64,000 bases of DNA from Candidatus Gastranaerophilales bacterium (lineage in GTDB: Bacteria; Cyanobacteriota; Vampirovibrionia; Gastranaerophilales; Gastranaerophilaceae). Made by a program: the position numbers and the translations under genes. Location: assembly GCA_944325545.1 (NCBI GenBank), contig CALVAM010000012.1, positions 1 through 64,000 of the forward strand. Direction: 5' to 3'. The notes under the pieces were generated by a model. The model did not search any database, was not told the origin of the DNA, and saw only the letters and a list, made by a program, of their open reading frames with translations. Position 1 is the stretch's first letter. Every line of letters starts with the position of its first letter. This document shows, one piece after another, positions 44,847 to 53,333 of this stretch.

Positions 44847-45874
44847 TATTTTTGTTCCTTAGAATTATCTTCTTTTACAGCAGGATTTGGAATATTTTTT
44901 ATCTCGCTTCCTGCTGACATTTTTAACAAAATATCCGCTGCCTGTAAAACATCTTCTTTATCAGCACTTGGATTAGTTTGTATTGTTTGTAACAATTTTA
45001 TCGTATAATCATTTCCGCTAGCTAATCCGGAATTAAACGCACTTAAAGAAGCAATTCTTATAACTTTAGACGGATCTTGCATCATTTTATTCAATAAAGC
45101 ATTTAAAGCCGCATCATCATAACGACTCTTATCTTCATCCAATCTTGTTAAAATCTCCTTTGACGCCATAAGTCTAATTTCATCATTTGGATTATTCAGA
45201 TAATTTTCTAATGATTTAATATATTCATCAGTCAAAGCAACAACTCTTTGCTCTTTAGAATTTTCTTTTTCTGCATTTATTGCAGCATTTCTTGCATCCA
45301 AATCGCTTATAATATTTTGGGATTTAGTCATATCTTCTTCTTGAGGAGCTTTTACCGGATATTCTTTTTGAATATAATCATTTTCTTTAACATTTTCTTC
45401 CACAGGTAAACTATTCAATTTATCTGCCAAACCCATCTTATCAGAAGCACCATCTTTATTTGCTGTAATTCCTTGAGAAGAATTATCCTTAGGCATTGAA
45501 TTATTTAACTTTTCTAAATCTTTAGCAATCTTATCAACTTTTTCATTATCGCCATTTGCTTGTAAATTATAATTATTTAAATAATACTGCGGAGGATAGA
45601 CCGGTAATTGTCTAAGCTCTTGTGAATTATACGTTTCTTGTGGCAAATTAACTGGCTTTTTAGAAGTAATCTGCTCTGAATTCAAATTTGGGACTTGCAA
45701 ATAATCGGCATAAGGCACTGCATTAAAAACATGAGCCTGAGGATTTGTAGCATAAGGATTATACATACAATACCCGTCATTATTTCTATTCTGCCCAACA
45801 TTTACTGCAGGATTAGAAATTTGTATTGTCACTCCTGAATAATTTGGTTGAGTACTAAACATAGGATTTGTCAT
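44846..45874 (-). CDS. Protein with disordered N-terminus and HEAT-like C-terminal repeats
   Basis: The 342-residue protein starts with about 100 residues rich in Asn, Pro, Tyr and Gln. A charged linker follows. From about residue 215 there is an alpha-solenoid: YIKSLENYLNNPNDEIRLMA, LNALLNKMMQDPSKVIRIAS, LLQTIQTNPSADKEDVLQAA. The D-x-x-(V/I)-R-x-x-A pattern is that of HEAT repeats. No signal peptide or enzyme motif is present. It is divergent from the fliJ-fliK-flgD-flgE operon and shares the 215-bp promoter region, which may imply a link to hook assembly (inference only). Confidence 0.72.
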   Translation of the reverse strand: MTNPMFSTQPNYSGVTIQISNPAVNVGQNRNNDGYCMYNPYATNPQAHVFNAVPYADYLQVPNLNSEQITSKKPVNLPQETYNSQELRQLPVYPPQYYLNNYNLQANGDNEKVDKIAKDLEKLNNSMPKDNSSQGITANKDGASDKMGLADKLNSLPVEENVKENDYIQKEYPVKAPQEEDMTKSQNIISDLDARNAAINAEKENSKEQRVVALTDEYIKSLENYLNNPNDEIRLMASKEILTRLDEDKSRYDDAALNALLNKMMQDPSKVIRIASLSAFNSGLASGNDYTIKLLQTIQTNPSADKEDVLQAADILLKMSAGSEIKNIPNPAVKEDNSKEQK

Positions 45875-46059
45875 AACTTAATCTACCTTCTTTACACAAC
45901 TACTTAGTAATATAAAGTTACAAAAACACAAAAAATTGCCTAGTTTAAGAAAATTATTACAAAATATTTACAAAAAAATAAACTTTAACCATTTTAATAT
46001 AAATCCACTAAATATATGATGGGAGTCATGGAAAAATCGTGTAAAGTATAAGAGGTACA

Positions 46060-46071
46060 GATAGTACTATC
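46060..46071. promoter_or_regulatory. 12-bp palindrome before fliJ
   Basis: GATAGTACTATC is a perfect dyad, 19 nt upstream of the TTG start of fliJ and between the divergent genes (45874 and 46090). It could be an operator. No convincing flagellar sigma-factor promoter was found in this gap. Confidence 0.4.
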
Positions 46072-46089
46072 TTGGTGAGGTAGGTAAAA

Positions 46090-46533
46090 TTGAAGAAATT
46101 CAAGTTTCGGCTGCAAGTAATGTTAGACTTGCGTGAAAAAGAACTTGAGCAGAGGCAAATGGAAATGGCAAAAATAGTTGCAGCATTAAATGAGCAACAA
46201 GCAAAACTTCAAAATATCTTTCTTGCTCAAGAAAATAATACAAAGCAATTAGAAGCTCTTTACACTTCAGAAGAACTTAACATAATGCAAATTGAAAACC
46301 ACAGAAGTTATTCCATAAAATTGGTAACAGATGCAAATAACCAAGAAAGAATAATAAACAACACAAAATCAATTCTTGCATATAAACAAAAAGAAGTAAA
46401 AGAAGCATATCAAAAAGTTGAGGTATTAAAAAAATTAAAAGAAAAACAAGAAAAAGAATATTATAAAAATTTTCTAGCTCTTGAAACTAAAGAAATTGAT
46501 GATATAACATCAGCGAGGTTCAAAACAAACTAA
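46090..46533 (+). CDS. fliJ: Flagellar export protein FliJ
   Basis: The 147-residue protein starts at TTG 46090, with the typical FliJ start KKFKFRLQVMLDLREKELEQ, and an SD of GAGGTAGG. The whole protein is a coiled coil (MEMAKIVAALNEQQAKLQ and so on) ending near EIDDITSARFKTN. FliJ couples the FliI ATPase to the export gate. It is the first gene of a four-gene operon with fliK (1 nt after its stop), flgD and flgE. A related but distinct FliJ-like protein is encoded at 43310. Confidence 0.88.
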   Translation: MKKFKFRLQVMLDLREKELEQRQMEMAKIVAALNEQQAKLQNIFLAQENNTKQLEALYTSEELNIMQIENHRSYSIKLVTDANNQERIINNTKSILAYKQKEVKEAYQKVEVLKKLKEKQEKEYYKNFLALETKEIDDITSARFKTN

Positions 46534-46534
46534 A

Positions 46535-47902
46535 ATGACACAAGCTTTATCAAATACAATTAACAATTCCCAATTCTTATCAGAAAAAAACATGAATAAA
46601 AATTTTATTTCTGATACTAAAAATAATTTTGAAAGCCTTTTTGAAAAAACGAAAAATGACTTATCCCAAAAAGAAACAGAAAAAGATATCACCAACGAAA
46701 GCCATAATGAAAATAAAACCTTAGAAGATAATACTTCTCAAAAAAAAGATATAAGAGAAGACAATCATACTAAGGAAAACTCTATGAAAGAATCTTCAAA
46801 TACTGAAGAAAATATCCAAACACAAAAAGAAGATACTAACTCAAATTCAGAAAATAACCTAATTGAAGAAATTCAAAATACAATAGAAGAAATTATCCCC
46901 GAAAACAGTAACGACACAGAAAACAAAAATCTAACAACGGAAGAAAATACAGATATGAATATCACAAATACAGAAGAAAACCCTAGTATTATTAACAATA
47001 TTATAAATACTTCACAAGCAATAGTAAATACTATTAATGAAACAGCTGCCAGTACATCAAAAACAGATACAGAAAATGAAAATGAAACTGAAGAAGATGA
47101 TTTAAATGTAACTTTAAATGGAAAAAGTCTAAATACAATATTTGATAACATTGATTCAAACAATACTACAGAAGAAACAACTTCAAACAACATAGTAAAT
47201 TTAAATAAAAAAGAAACAAATACAATAGAAGAAACTGATGTAAAAAATATCGAAGAAATCGTAGATGAAGAAGTTTTAAAAGATTTAAAAATCGAATCCA
47301 TTGAATCCGAAACAACGAGTGATAATTCTTCAGAAAACCCAGATTTAATGCAAAATCAAAGTGCAGAAGAACAAGGTATAAAAGCAATGTTCCAAACAGA
47401 AGGGGACTTTGCAGATGTTAAATTAGACAACACATTAAAACCTACACAAAATATTCAAACAAATAAAACAAATACAACAACTGATATAGGTCCAAGTAAG
47501 ATAGTAGAACAAATTTCAAAACAATTGGAAGGATTACATAATAATTCAAAAGTGAATATTGTCCTAAATCCTGAATCATTAGGAAAAGTTTCAGTTCAAT
47601 TGATTAATACAAAAGAAGGTTTATCTGCACAATTCACAGTAGCAACTCAAGAAGCAAGAAATCTAATCATGAAGGGTATAGATGGACTTAAAGACACATT
47701 AATGGCTCACGGAGTAAGTGTAGATAATGTAACCGTAAAAATGAATGAAACACAGGAAAGTAGTTATCAAGCAGACTGGACAGAACAAGAAGGTTCGCGA
47801 GGTGGAAATAAAGAACAAAATTCAAAACGCGAAGAAGAAAACAAACAAAAATTTGCAGAAACAATGTTCACAATAGAAAATGAAAAAAATGGTAATGTAT
47901 AA
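46535..47902 (+). CDS. fliK: Flagellar hook-length control protein FliK
   Basis: The 455-residue protein is disordered and Glu/Asn/Thr-rich over the first 300 residues, as in many FliK proteins where this ruler region scales with hook length. The C-terminal domain is recognisable: KVNIVLNPESLGKVSVQLIN, EGLSAQFTVATQEARNLIMK and LKDTLMAHGVSVDNVTVKMN. The NPESLGKV segment is the FliK hallmark. It starts one base after fliJ and is followed by flgD. The repetitive acidic region is long relative to enteric FliK and may evolve fast. Confidence 0.93.
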   Translation: MTQALSNTINNSQFLSEKNMNKNFISDTKNNFESLFEKTKNDLSQKETEKDITNESHNENKTLEDNTSQKKDIREDNHTKENSMKESSNTEENIQTQKEDTNSNSENNLIEEIQNTIEEIIPENSNDTENKNLTTEENTDMNITNTEENPSIINNIINTSQAIVNTINETAASTSKTDTENENETEEDDLNVTLNGKSLNTIFDNIDSNNTTEETTSNNIVNLNKKETNTIEETDVKNIEEIVDEEVLKDLKIESIESETTSDNSSENPDLMQNQSAEEQGIKAMFQTEGDFADVKLDNTLKPTQNIQTNKTNTTTDIGPSKIVEQISKQLEGLHNNSKVNIVLNPESLGKVSVQLINTKEGLSAQFTVATQEARNLIMKGIDGLKDTLMAHGVSVDNVTVKMNETQESSYQADWTEQEGSRGGNKEQNSKREEENKQKFAETMFTIENEKNGNV

Positions 47903-47921
47903 ATAAAAATGGGAGAAGGCT

Positions 47922-48449
47922 ATGAGTGTAATATCAAGTGAAATTACAAATCTACAGAATACAACTGCATATAACAACGCAACATCTACGGATACAAAAA
48001 AAACAGATGAAAATGATAGCAACATGTTCTTAACATTGATGCTAGAGCAGCTAAAAAGTCAGGACCCAACACAACCAACTGACAACACAGAATGGTTATC
48101 ACAATTAGCTCAATATTCATCATTAGAGCAAATGACACAAATGAATGAAGGCTTAGAAGGCTGTATGAACTATATCGCCGCACTTTATTCAGATATGGCA
48201 GCCAATGCAGAAGTAACTCAAACCCTCTCAATGATAGGAAAAGATGTAACAATATCAATAGAGGATCCAGATAACAAAGATAAAACCATCGAAATAACAG
48301 GAACTGTAACAGAAGCAAGTTTTGAAGATGGAACAGGAAAAGTCAAAGTTAACGGAGAATACTACTCAATAGCAAATATCATCTCCATAAGAGAAAAAGG
48401 AGAGAGTAGTTCTACAGAAGAAAATACAACAACAGCACAAAACAAATAA
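47922..48449 (+). CDS. flgD: Flagellar hook capping protein FlgD
   Basis: The 175-residue protein has the conserved FlgD N-terminal half: NMFLTLMLEQLKSQDPTQPTDNTEWLSQLAQYSSLEQMTQMN. A short C-terminal part follows with TQTLSMIGKDVTISIED, VTEASFEDGTGKVKVNGEYY and SIANIISIRE. It caps the growing hook while FlgE is added. A GGAGAAGG SD precedes the ATG. The C-terminal part is shorter than in FlgD with a fibronectin-like domain and ends with a Thr/Ser/Glu-rich tail. It lies between fliK and flgE as in many flagellar operons. Confidence 0.95.
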   Translation: MSVISSEITNLQNTTAYNNATSTDTKKTDENDSNMFLTLMLEQLKSQDPTQPTDNTEWLSQLAQYSSLEQMTQMNEGLEGCMNYIAALYSDMAANAEVTQTLSMIGKDVTISIEDPDNKDKTIEITGTVTEASFEDGTGKVKVNGEYYSIANIISIREKGESSSTEENTTTAQNK

Positions 48450-48467
48450 TTATATTGGGAGGAAATA

Positions 48468-49778
48468 ATGTCACAAGCACTTTACACATCAAGCACCGGA
48501 ATAAATGCCGGCCAACAGCAAATCAATGTAGTAGCAAACAATGTTGCTAACATCAATACAACAGCATATAAATCAGCCAATATGACATTTGAAACACTGT
48601 ATTCAAATACAATATCATATGGTAGTGCTGCAACAAAAGACGGCGGAGGAACAAACCCTAAACAAATAGGTCTTGGTGTAAAAGTTGGCGGAATCACAAG
48701 AGATTTTACATCCGGAAGTTTTATTAATACCGGCCGCGACATGGATTTAATGATCTCAGGCAACGGCTACTTTGTTGTACAAGATGCGGAAGGTAAATTA
48801 TATTACACAAGAGATGGAATATTTACAACAGATTCAGATGGAAATATCGTTAACCAATCAGGAATGAAAGTTGTCGCAGCCAAAACACCTTATTCAAATT
48901 CAAGTTCAGGAGAAACAGTCAAAGTTCCTAAAAATTTAAGTGCAACAATAAGCGGTGATCAAAATATAGGAAATAAAAAAATTAGCGAATTAAATAATGC
49001 AAGTATTACAACAGGAGATGTTTCTGCAACAATCAATGGTCAAGCAGTTACATTAACAGTACCTGATGGAGATCCTACAATAAATGAAATCATTGCATCA
49101 TTCAATCAAACACTTGAAGACCAAGGTATTGATGATGTTGAATTCTCAGTAGCTAACGGATGCATATCATACACAGAAGGTGCAGATATTACATTTAATC
49201 CTTCTGAAAGTAATTTCATAGGTCAAACAGGGCTCAGTAACGGTAATACTTCTAAACAACTTAATCAAACCGTTTTACTACAGGAAATGGTAAATTACAA
49301 TGATCAAAACGGAATAACACTTATGTCTACAACCGTAGATGAAAATGGCATAATAGCAGCCACATATAGTGACGGATCTATTCTTACACAATATGTAGAT
49401 GATAATTATGCTGTTCAATGGAAATACATAACACCTGAGGGAGTGACTGTAACAGGCGGAGATGTACAAGCAGTAGGCTCTTCTATAGAAAACTCAAACT
49501 TCGTAATAGAACTTGCAACAATGGTAAACGAAGAAGGACTTGTATCTATAAATAATAACTTATGGGAATGGGGTGCTGATGTCGGTGAAGTTTACTATGG
49601 TATGGCAGGAGAAGTATCTTTTGGAGCAATAGAATCAGGAGGTTATGAAGGTTCTAATGTTGATATCGCAGCAGAACTTACAAACATGATATCAGCTCAA
49701 AGAATGATTCAAATGAACTCAAGGGTTTTCTCCACTGCAAGTAGTGTTATGGAAACACTAAGCTACTTAGGACAATAA
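48468..49778 (+). CDS. flgE: Flagellar hook protein FlgE
   Basis: The 436-residue protein has the N-terminal D0 helix and signature (STGINAGQQQINVVANNVANINTTAYKSANMTF), hook domains with ISGNGYFVVQDAEG and YYTRDGIFTTDSDG, and the C-terminal GYEGSNVDIAAELTNMISAQ RMIQMNSRVFSTASSVMETL helix. Middle domains around residues 155-380 are lineage-specific. FlgE polymerises into the hook. GGAGGA precedes the ATG. It is the last gene of the plus-strand hook operon and is followed by a terminator-like palindrome. Confidence 0.96.
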   Translation: MSQALYTSSTGINAGQQQINVVANNVANINTTAYKSANMTFETLYSNTISYGSAATKDGGGTNPKQIGLGVKVGGITRDFTSGSFINTGRDMDLMISGNGYFVVQDAEGKLYYTRDGIFTTDSDGNIVNQSGMKVVAAKTPYSNSSSGETVKVPKNLSATISGDQNIGNKKISELNNASITTGDVSATINGQAVTLTVPDGDPTINEIIASFNQTLEDQGIDDVEFSVANGCISYTEGADITFNPSESNFIGQTGLSNGNTSKQLNQTVLLQEMVNYNDQNGITLMSTTVDENGIIAATYSDGSILTQYVDDNYAVQWKYITPEGVTVTGGDVQAVGSSIENSNFVIELATMVNEEGLVSINNNLWEWGADVGEVYYGMAGEVSFGAIESGGYEGSNVDIAAELTNMISAQRMIQMNSRVFSTASSVMETLSYLGQ

Positions 49779-49825
49779 TAAATAGTAACTCGTAATTTTA
49801 CTATATTCTTATGTTCAAGTAACTA

Positions 49826-49843
49826 AAAAAGGCATGCCTTTTT
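49826..49843 (+). terminator. Palindromic terminator after flgE
   Basis: AAAAAGG-CATG-CCTTTTT forms a short hairpin with a 3' T run, 48 bp after the flgE stop. Weak stem but good placement. Confidence 0.65.
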
Positions 49844-49911
49844 AAGAAAAAAATGTAAAATTTTTGTCAAATTCTTAACAAAACATTGATAACTTAACAA
49901 AACTTAACAAA

Positions 49912-49960
49912 TTAGACATGGTCGAAATCCATGCAAATCATGGGTTTCGGCATGTTCTAA
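49912..49960. other. Long imperfect hairpin upstream of yggS
   Basis: Arms of about 22 nt (TTAGACATG...CCATG and CATGGGTTTCGGCATG...) pair with three small mismatches or bulges around loop CAAAT. It follows the flgE terminator palindrome and lies 30 bp before the yggS -35 box. There is no T tract on the plus strand. A noncoding structured RNA, a binding site, or a remnant repeat are all possible. Confidence 0.6.
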
Positions 49961-49990
49961 AAAACAAGAAAAGTTGTTACATATACACTC

Positions 49991-50020
49991 TTGTACAAGG
50001 CATGTTTTCTGGTATATAAT
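49991..50020 (+). promoter_or_regulatory. Promoter of yggS-sepF
   Basis: TTGTAC (49991-49996) and TATAAT (50015-50020) are separated by 18 bp. The transcript would start near 50027 and have a short leader with purine-rich SD before ATG 50043. Confidence 0.65.
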
Positions 50021-50042
50021 AAAATAGAGGTTGAGAGAGGAA

Positions 50043-50747
50043 ATGTTGATACCAACTAAAGACTGGGGTGAGGATTTAAAAATAAATGCTCAAGCGGTTA
50101 AAGCAAATCTTCAAGAAATTCAACAAAAAGTTGCACATTCAAAAGTAAAAATAATCGCAGTTACGAAATATTTCGGACGAGATGGCATTATAAAGGGATA
50201 TGAAGCAGGAATTAGGGATTTTGGAGAATCAAGAGCTATTGATGCTATAAAAAAAATAGAATCATTGCCAAAAGAAATAAAAGAAAATTCAACGTTCCAC
50301 TTTATTGGTCATTTACAATCAAACAAAGTTTCAAAAGTATTACAGTATTTTGATGTTATACATTCTGTTGATTCATTAAAACTGGCAAATACAATTTCCC
50401 AAGTTGCTTGTGATTTAAATAAAAGAGAGAGAATTTTATTACAAGTAAATAATGCAGGCGAAGCTCAAAAATTTGGATATTCTAAAGAAAATTTATTAAA
50501 TGATTTTCCGGAAATATTAAAATTAAAAAATATTGAAGTTATCGGCTTAATGAATATTGCACCACTTGAAGCAAGTCCAAAAGAATTAGAAATGTTGTTT
50601 AGAGATATTCGACAATTCAGAAATATTTTAGAACAAAAATTTAATGTAAAATTACCTGAGCTATCTATGGGGATGAGTAATGATTATGAGATTGCGGTTA
50701 AAGAAGGAGCAACAATAATTAGAATTGGTAGAAAATTATTTAAGTAA
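50043..50747 (+). CDS. yggS: YggS-family PLP homeostasis protein
   Basis: The 234-residue protein (ATG 50043; TTG 50031 is an alternative) is the single-domain PLP-binding TIM barrel of YggS/PROSC. It has IIAVTKYFGRDGIIKGYEAG (PLP Lys within AVTK), the HFIGHLQSNKV motif, VIHSVDS, IGLMNIAP and LSMGMSNDYEIAVKEGATIIRIGR. It buffers pyridoxal phosphate and affects amino acid pools. The end (RIGRKLFK) departs from the usual RIGxxIFG. The sepF gene follows by 18 bp; yggS-sepF adjacency is common in cyanobacteria and Firmicutes. Confidence 0.92.
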   Translation: MLIPTKDWGEDLKINAQAVKANLQEIQQKVAHSKVKIIAVTKYFGRDGIIKGYEAGIRDFGESRAIDAIKKIESLPKEIKENSTFHFIGHLQSNKVSKVLQYFDVIHSVDSLKLANTISQVACDLNKRERILLQVNNAGEAQKFGYSKENLLNDFPEILKLKNIEVIGLMNIAPLEASPKELEMLFRDIRQFRNILEQKFNVKLPELSMGMSNDYEIAVKEGATIIRIGRKLFK

Positions 50748-50765
50748 AAGTATATTGGAGGAGAA

Positions 50766-51278
50766 ATGACATTATCAGAAGGATTAAAAGGGTTTGTAAA
50801 CTTTTTCACAAAAAGTTTTAATGATGAAAGTGATGAAGGAGCTTTCATGGATTTAGTAGATCGAGATAACGACTATGCAACAGACGGACAATTAGCATTG
50901 GACACTATGTATGGAACTAGAGTAAGCAGCAGACCTGAACGTTCTTTTGAAAGAGAATCAAAAGTTGTTTCTCACCCTAACTCATACAAATCAGGGGAAG
51001 TTACAGTTATCGAGCCACGTTCTTTCTCAGAAGCAGCTCAAATTGTTAAAAAATTAATCGATAAGAAAACTGTTATTTTACACCTTGATTTGTTAGATAA
51101 AGAACAATCTCAAAGAACAATTGACTTCGTCTGCGGTGCAGCTCACGCATTAAATGGTACTGCACAAAAAATTAGTGATATGGTATTCATTTTCACACCA
51201 AGCAATGTTTCTTTATCTGTTGAAAATGGTACTGTTCAAAATAAATTTGCAGAATCTTTATGGAATAAACCTCTATAA
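50766..51278 (+). CDS. sepF: Cell division protein SepF
   Basis: The 170-residue protein begins with a short amphipathic membrane-targeting helix region (LSEGLKGFVNFF). A disordered Arg/Ser/Glu-rich linker follows, then the SepF domain: EVTVIEPRSFSEAAQIVKKL, TVILHLDLLDKEQSQRTIDF, VCGAAHALNGTAQKISDMVF, IFTPSNVSLS. SepF tethers FtsZ to the membrane and replaces or supplements FtsA in cyanobacteria and Gram-positives. It has an excellent GGAGGAG SD. It shares an operon with yggS and ends before a terminator. Confidence 0.94.
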   Translation: MTLSEGLKGFVNFFTKSFNDESDEGAFMDLVDRDNDYATDGQLALDTMYGTRVSSRPERSFERESKVVSHPNSYKSGEVTVIEPRSFSEAAQIVKKLIDKKTVILHLDLLDKEQSQRTIDFVCGAAHALNGTAQKISDMVFIFTPSNVSLSVENGTVQNKFAESLWNKPL

Positions 51279-51377
51279 GATTAAAAAAGACTTGATAATT
51301 GCAGGTATGCTAAAACCTCGTTTATGAAGTATGAAAAACTTAAAATAATATATTGATTTGTGATAGTTGGATTTTCA

Positions 51378-51398
51378 GGGTGCATTTGCACCCTTTTT
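51378..51398 (+). terminator. Terminator after sepF
   Basis: GGGTGC and GCACCC pair around a 4-nt loop (51378-51393), followed by TTTTT. It faces the convergent csaB-like gene. Confidence 0.88.
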
Positions 51399-51414
51399 AT
51401 TATCAAGAAATTTT

Positions 51415-52404
51415 TCAAATATTTGCCGGAGTTATACCTTGCTTAATAAGTTCATCAAATTGTTTTGAAAAATCATATTCATTTAATTCTAATAAAGGTA
51501 AATGAAATTCTTCAGCTAATTTCTTAACCTTTATATCATAATCAATAGCTAAAGTTTTAACACCAGCTTTTATGCCGACTACATTTGCATGAAACCTCAT
51601 TGCAATTAAATATTCCAACATGGAAATCTTATCAAAAACTTCATTAATTGAAAGATTTCTATAAACCTCAACATTAACCAAACCTTTTTTATTTAAAAGT
51701 CTTTTAAAATCTTCACAAACACTTAAATCAATGCTATCTTGAAATGAATAAATTTCAATTCTTTTATCAGAAAAATTTTTAACAATTTCATCTGCTAAAC
51801 TAGTTAAAAATTTGTCTGAAAGAGTAGGAAATCTTCTCAATTGAACTCCCACAATACCCTTTTGATTTTTATTTGGAACATCAATTTCCAAAATCGGATC
51901 TTTTACTAAAGAAGCATTTATGTGCCAATTATTCAACAAATTTAGAGATTTTTCATCTCTTACTGAAATTTTATAGCAATTTTTCAATGCAAACTTCGTT
52001 AAAAATTTTCCAATGGTTGAATTTATAGGCCCAATACCTTGAGAAAAAATAACAACTTTCTTCCTCAAAATAATTCCCAAATAAATAATTCCCAAATAAT
52101 AGAATAAACTTTTTTTACTTGTTACATCTTGTAAAAGACTTCCCCCACCAGAAATCAAAACATCAGAATTGATTAATGGTTTAAAAAATTCCAACATTTT
52201 ACAAGAATCGACACAATACAAAGAAGAAGTTTTTTCAGGATTAGAAGAAATCAACGTAATAAACTTTTCTTCATTATCACTTGATACGATCCCATATTCA
52301 TCATCAAAATTACCTGAAAGAATCTTCTCAACTAAAGCTTTTGCAATAGCTTCATCACCAAAATTATCAAAACCGATATAACCTGAGACTAAATATTTTG
52401 TCAC
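51415..52404 (-). CDS. csaB: CsaB-family polysaccharide pyruvyl transferase
   Basis: The 329-residue protein starts at GTG sharing one base with the stop of the upstream kinase. It has YLVSGYIGFDNFGDEAIAKA at the start, VLISGGGSLLQDVTSKKSLF, VVIFSQGIGPI and ISVRDEKSLNLL, the defining motifs of CsaB. That enzyme adds pyruvyl groups to secondary cell-wall polymers that hold S-layer proteins in Bacillus and cyanobacteria. AMRFHANVVGIKAGVK is the conserved C-terminal motif. It is the third gene of a tight operon with KDPG aldolase and a PfkB kinase; the link between sugar acid metabolism and wall pyruvylation is unexplained. Confidence 0.85.
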   Translation of the reverse strand: MTKYLVSGYIGFDNFGDEAIAKALVEKILSGNFDDEYGIVSSDNEEKFITLISSNPEKTSSLYCVDSCKMLEFFKPLINSDVLISGGGSLLQDVTSKKSLFYYLGIIYLGIILRKKVVIFSQGIGPINSTIGKFLTKFALKNCYKISVRDEKSLNLLNNWHINASLVKDPILEIDVPNKNQKGIVGVQLRRFPTLSDKFLTSLADEIVKNFSDKRIEIYSFQDSIDLSVCEDFKRLLNKKGLVNVEVYRNLSINEVFDKISMLEYLIAMRFHANVVGIKAGVKTLAIDYDIKVKKLAEEFHLPLLELNEYDFSKQFDELIKQGITPANI

Positions 52405-53333
52405 TAAACTTTCTCCATAACAGCATTTAAATAAGGTATCGCCTGAATAGCACCATAATTTTGAGTTTGAATACCAGAAACAACTGATGCAAATTTTGTC
52501 GCCTCAAAAGGAGTATAACCTTTAGAAAGAGCGGTTAAAAAACCACCATTAAAAACATCACCGGAAGCAGTTGTATCAACTGCTTTTTGAGAGTTATAAA
52601 ACTCTCTAAAATTAATTTCTCCACGATACCCTGTATAATAACCATTATCAATATGAGATTTTATAACGACAATTTTAACACCTCTGTCCCACATATAATT
52701 CATTACTTTATCAACAGATTCAATATCATAAAGTTTTTGGGCATCATTTTTCAAACTAACAAATATTATATCAGTATATTCGATAATTTCTTCAAAATAT
52801 TCTTTTGTATCGGTAGAATTCATAAAACAAGAAGTATAATTAGGATCATACGCTGTTAAAACATCATTTTCTCTTGCTAATTTAAAACTTTCTCTAACAA
52901 GTTCCCTTGCACTTGCACTAATAGACTGAACAACACCTGTAGAATAAATCAATTTTATATTTTTAATAAAATCTTCTGATAAATCTTGAACAGACAATTT
53001 TGTAGCAGCCGTTTTTCTTTTATAATAAAGAACTTCTTTATTTCCCTGACAATTAGAAACAATATACATTCCATTTTGTTCATCATTTATTTTAATTAAT
53101 GATGTATCAATATTTTCCTTATTCAAACTTGATAAAATAAATTGACTAAAACCATCATTCCCTATTTGAGTAATATAAGCGACTCTGCCCCCCATTCTTG
53201 CAATAGTAACAGCAGTAGTAACAGTGTCGCCACCAAAATATTTATTAAGTGTAGAAGTATCTGCTAAAGTACCATTGGCACAAAGTTCAATAAGACACTC
53301 ACCGATAACAGCAATATCTATTTTTTGCTCCAT
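52404..53333 (-). CDS. kdgK: PfkB-family sugar kinase, probable 2-dehydro-3-deoxygluconate kinase
   Basis: The 309-residue protein has the PfkB ribokinase fold: VIGECLIELCANG, YFGGDTVTTAVTIARMGGRVAYITQIGNDGF (sugar lid and signature 1), and VDTTASGDVFNGGFLTALSKG (signature 2 with the catalytic Asp in the T-x-x-G-D loop). It is placed directly behind the KDPG aldolase gene with a 16-bp overlap. That argues for 2-keto-3-deoxygluconate as substrate, producing KDPG for the aldolase. Other PfkB specificities cannot be excluded by sequence. Confidence 0.82.
   Translation of the reverse strand: MEQKIDIAVIGECLIELCANGTLADTSTLNKYFGGDTVTTAVTIARMGGRVAYITQIGNDGFSQFILSSLNKENIDTSLIKINDEQNGMYIVSNCQGNKEVLYYKRKTAATKLSVQDLSEDFIKNIKLIYSTGVVQSISASARELVRESFKLARENDVLTAYDPNYTSCFMNSTDTKEYFEEIIEYTDIIFVSLKNDAQKLYDIESVDKVMNYMWDRGVKIVVIKSHIDNGYYTGYRGEINFREFYNSQKAVDTTASGDVFNGGFLTALSKGYTPFEATKFASVVSGIQTQNYGAIQAIPYLNAVMEKV

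Noticed and set aside
46873-47387. Minus-strand coding frames across fliK
   Set aside because: They are hydrophobic mirror images of the acidic FliK ruler region, a codon-complement artefact.
49826-49843. Insertion-sequence end (GGCATGCC)
   Set aside because: No transposase or matching inverted repeat lies near; a terminator palindrome explains it better.
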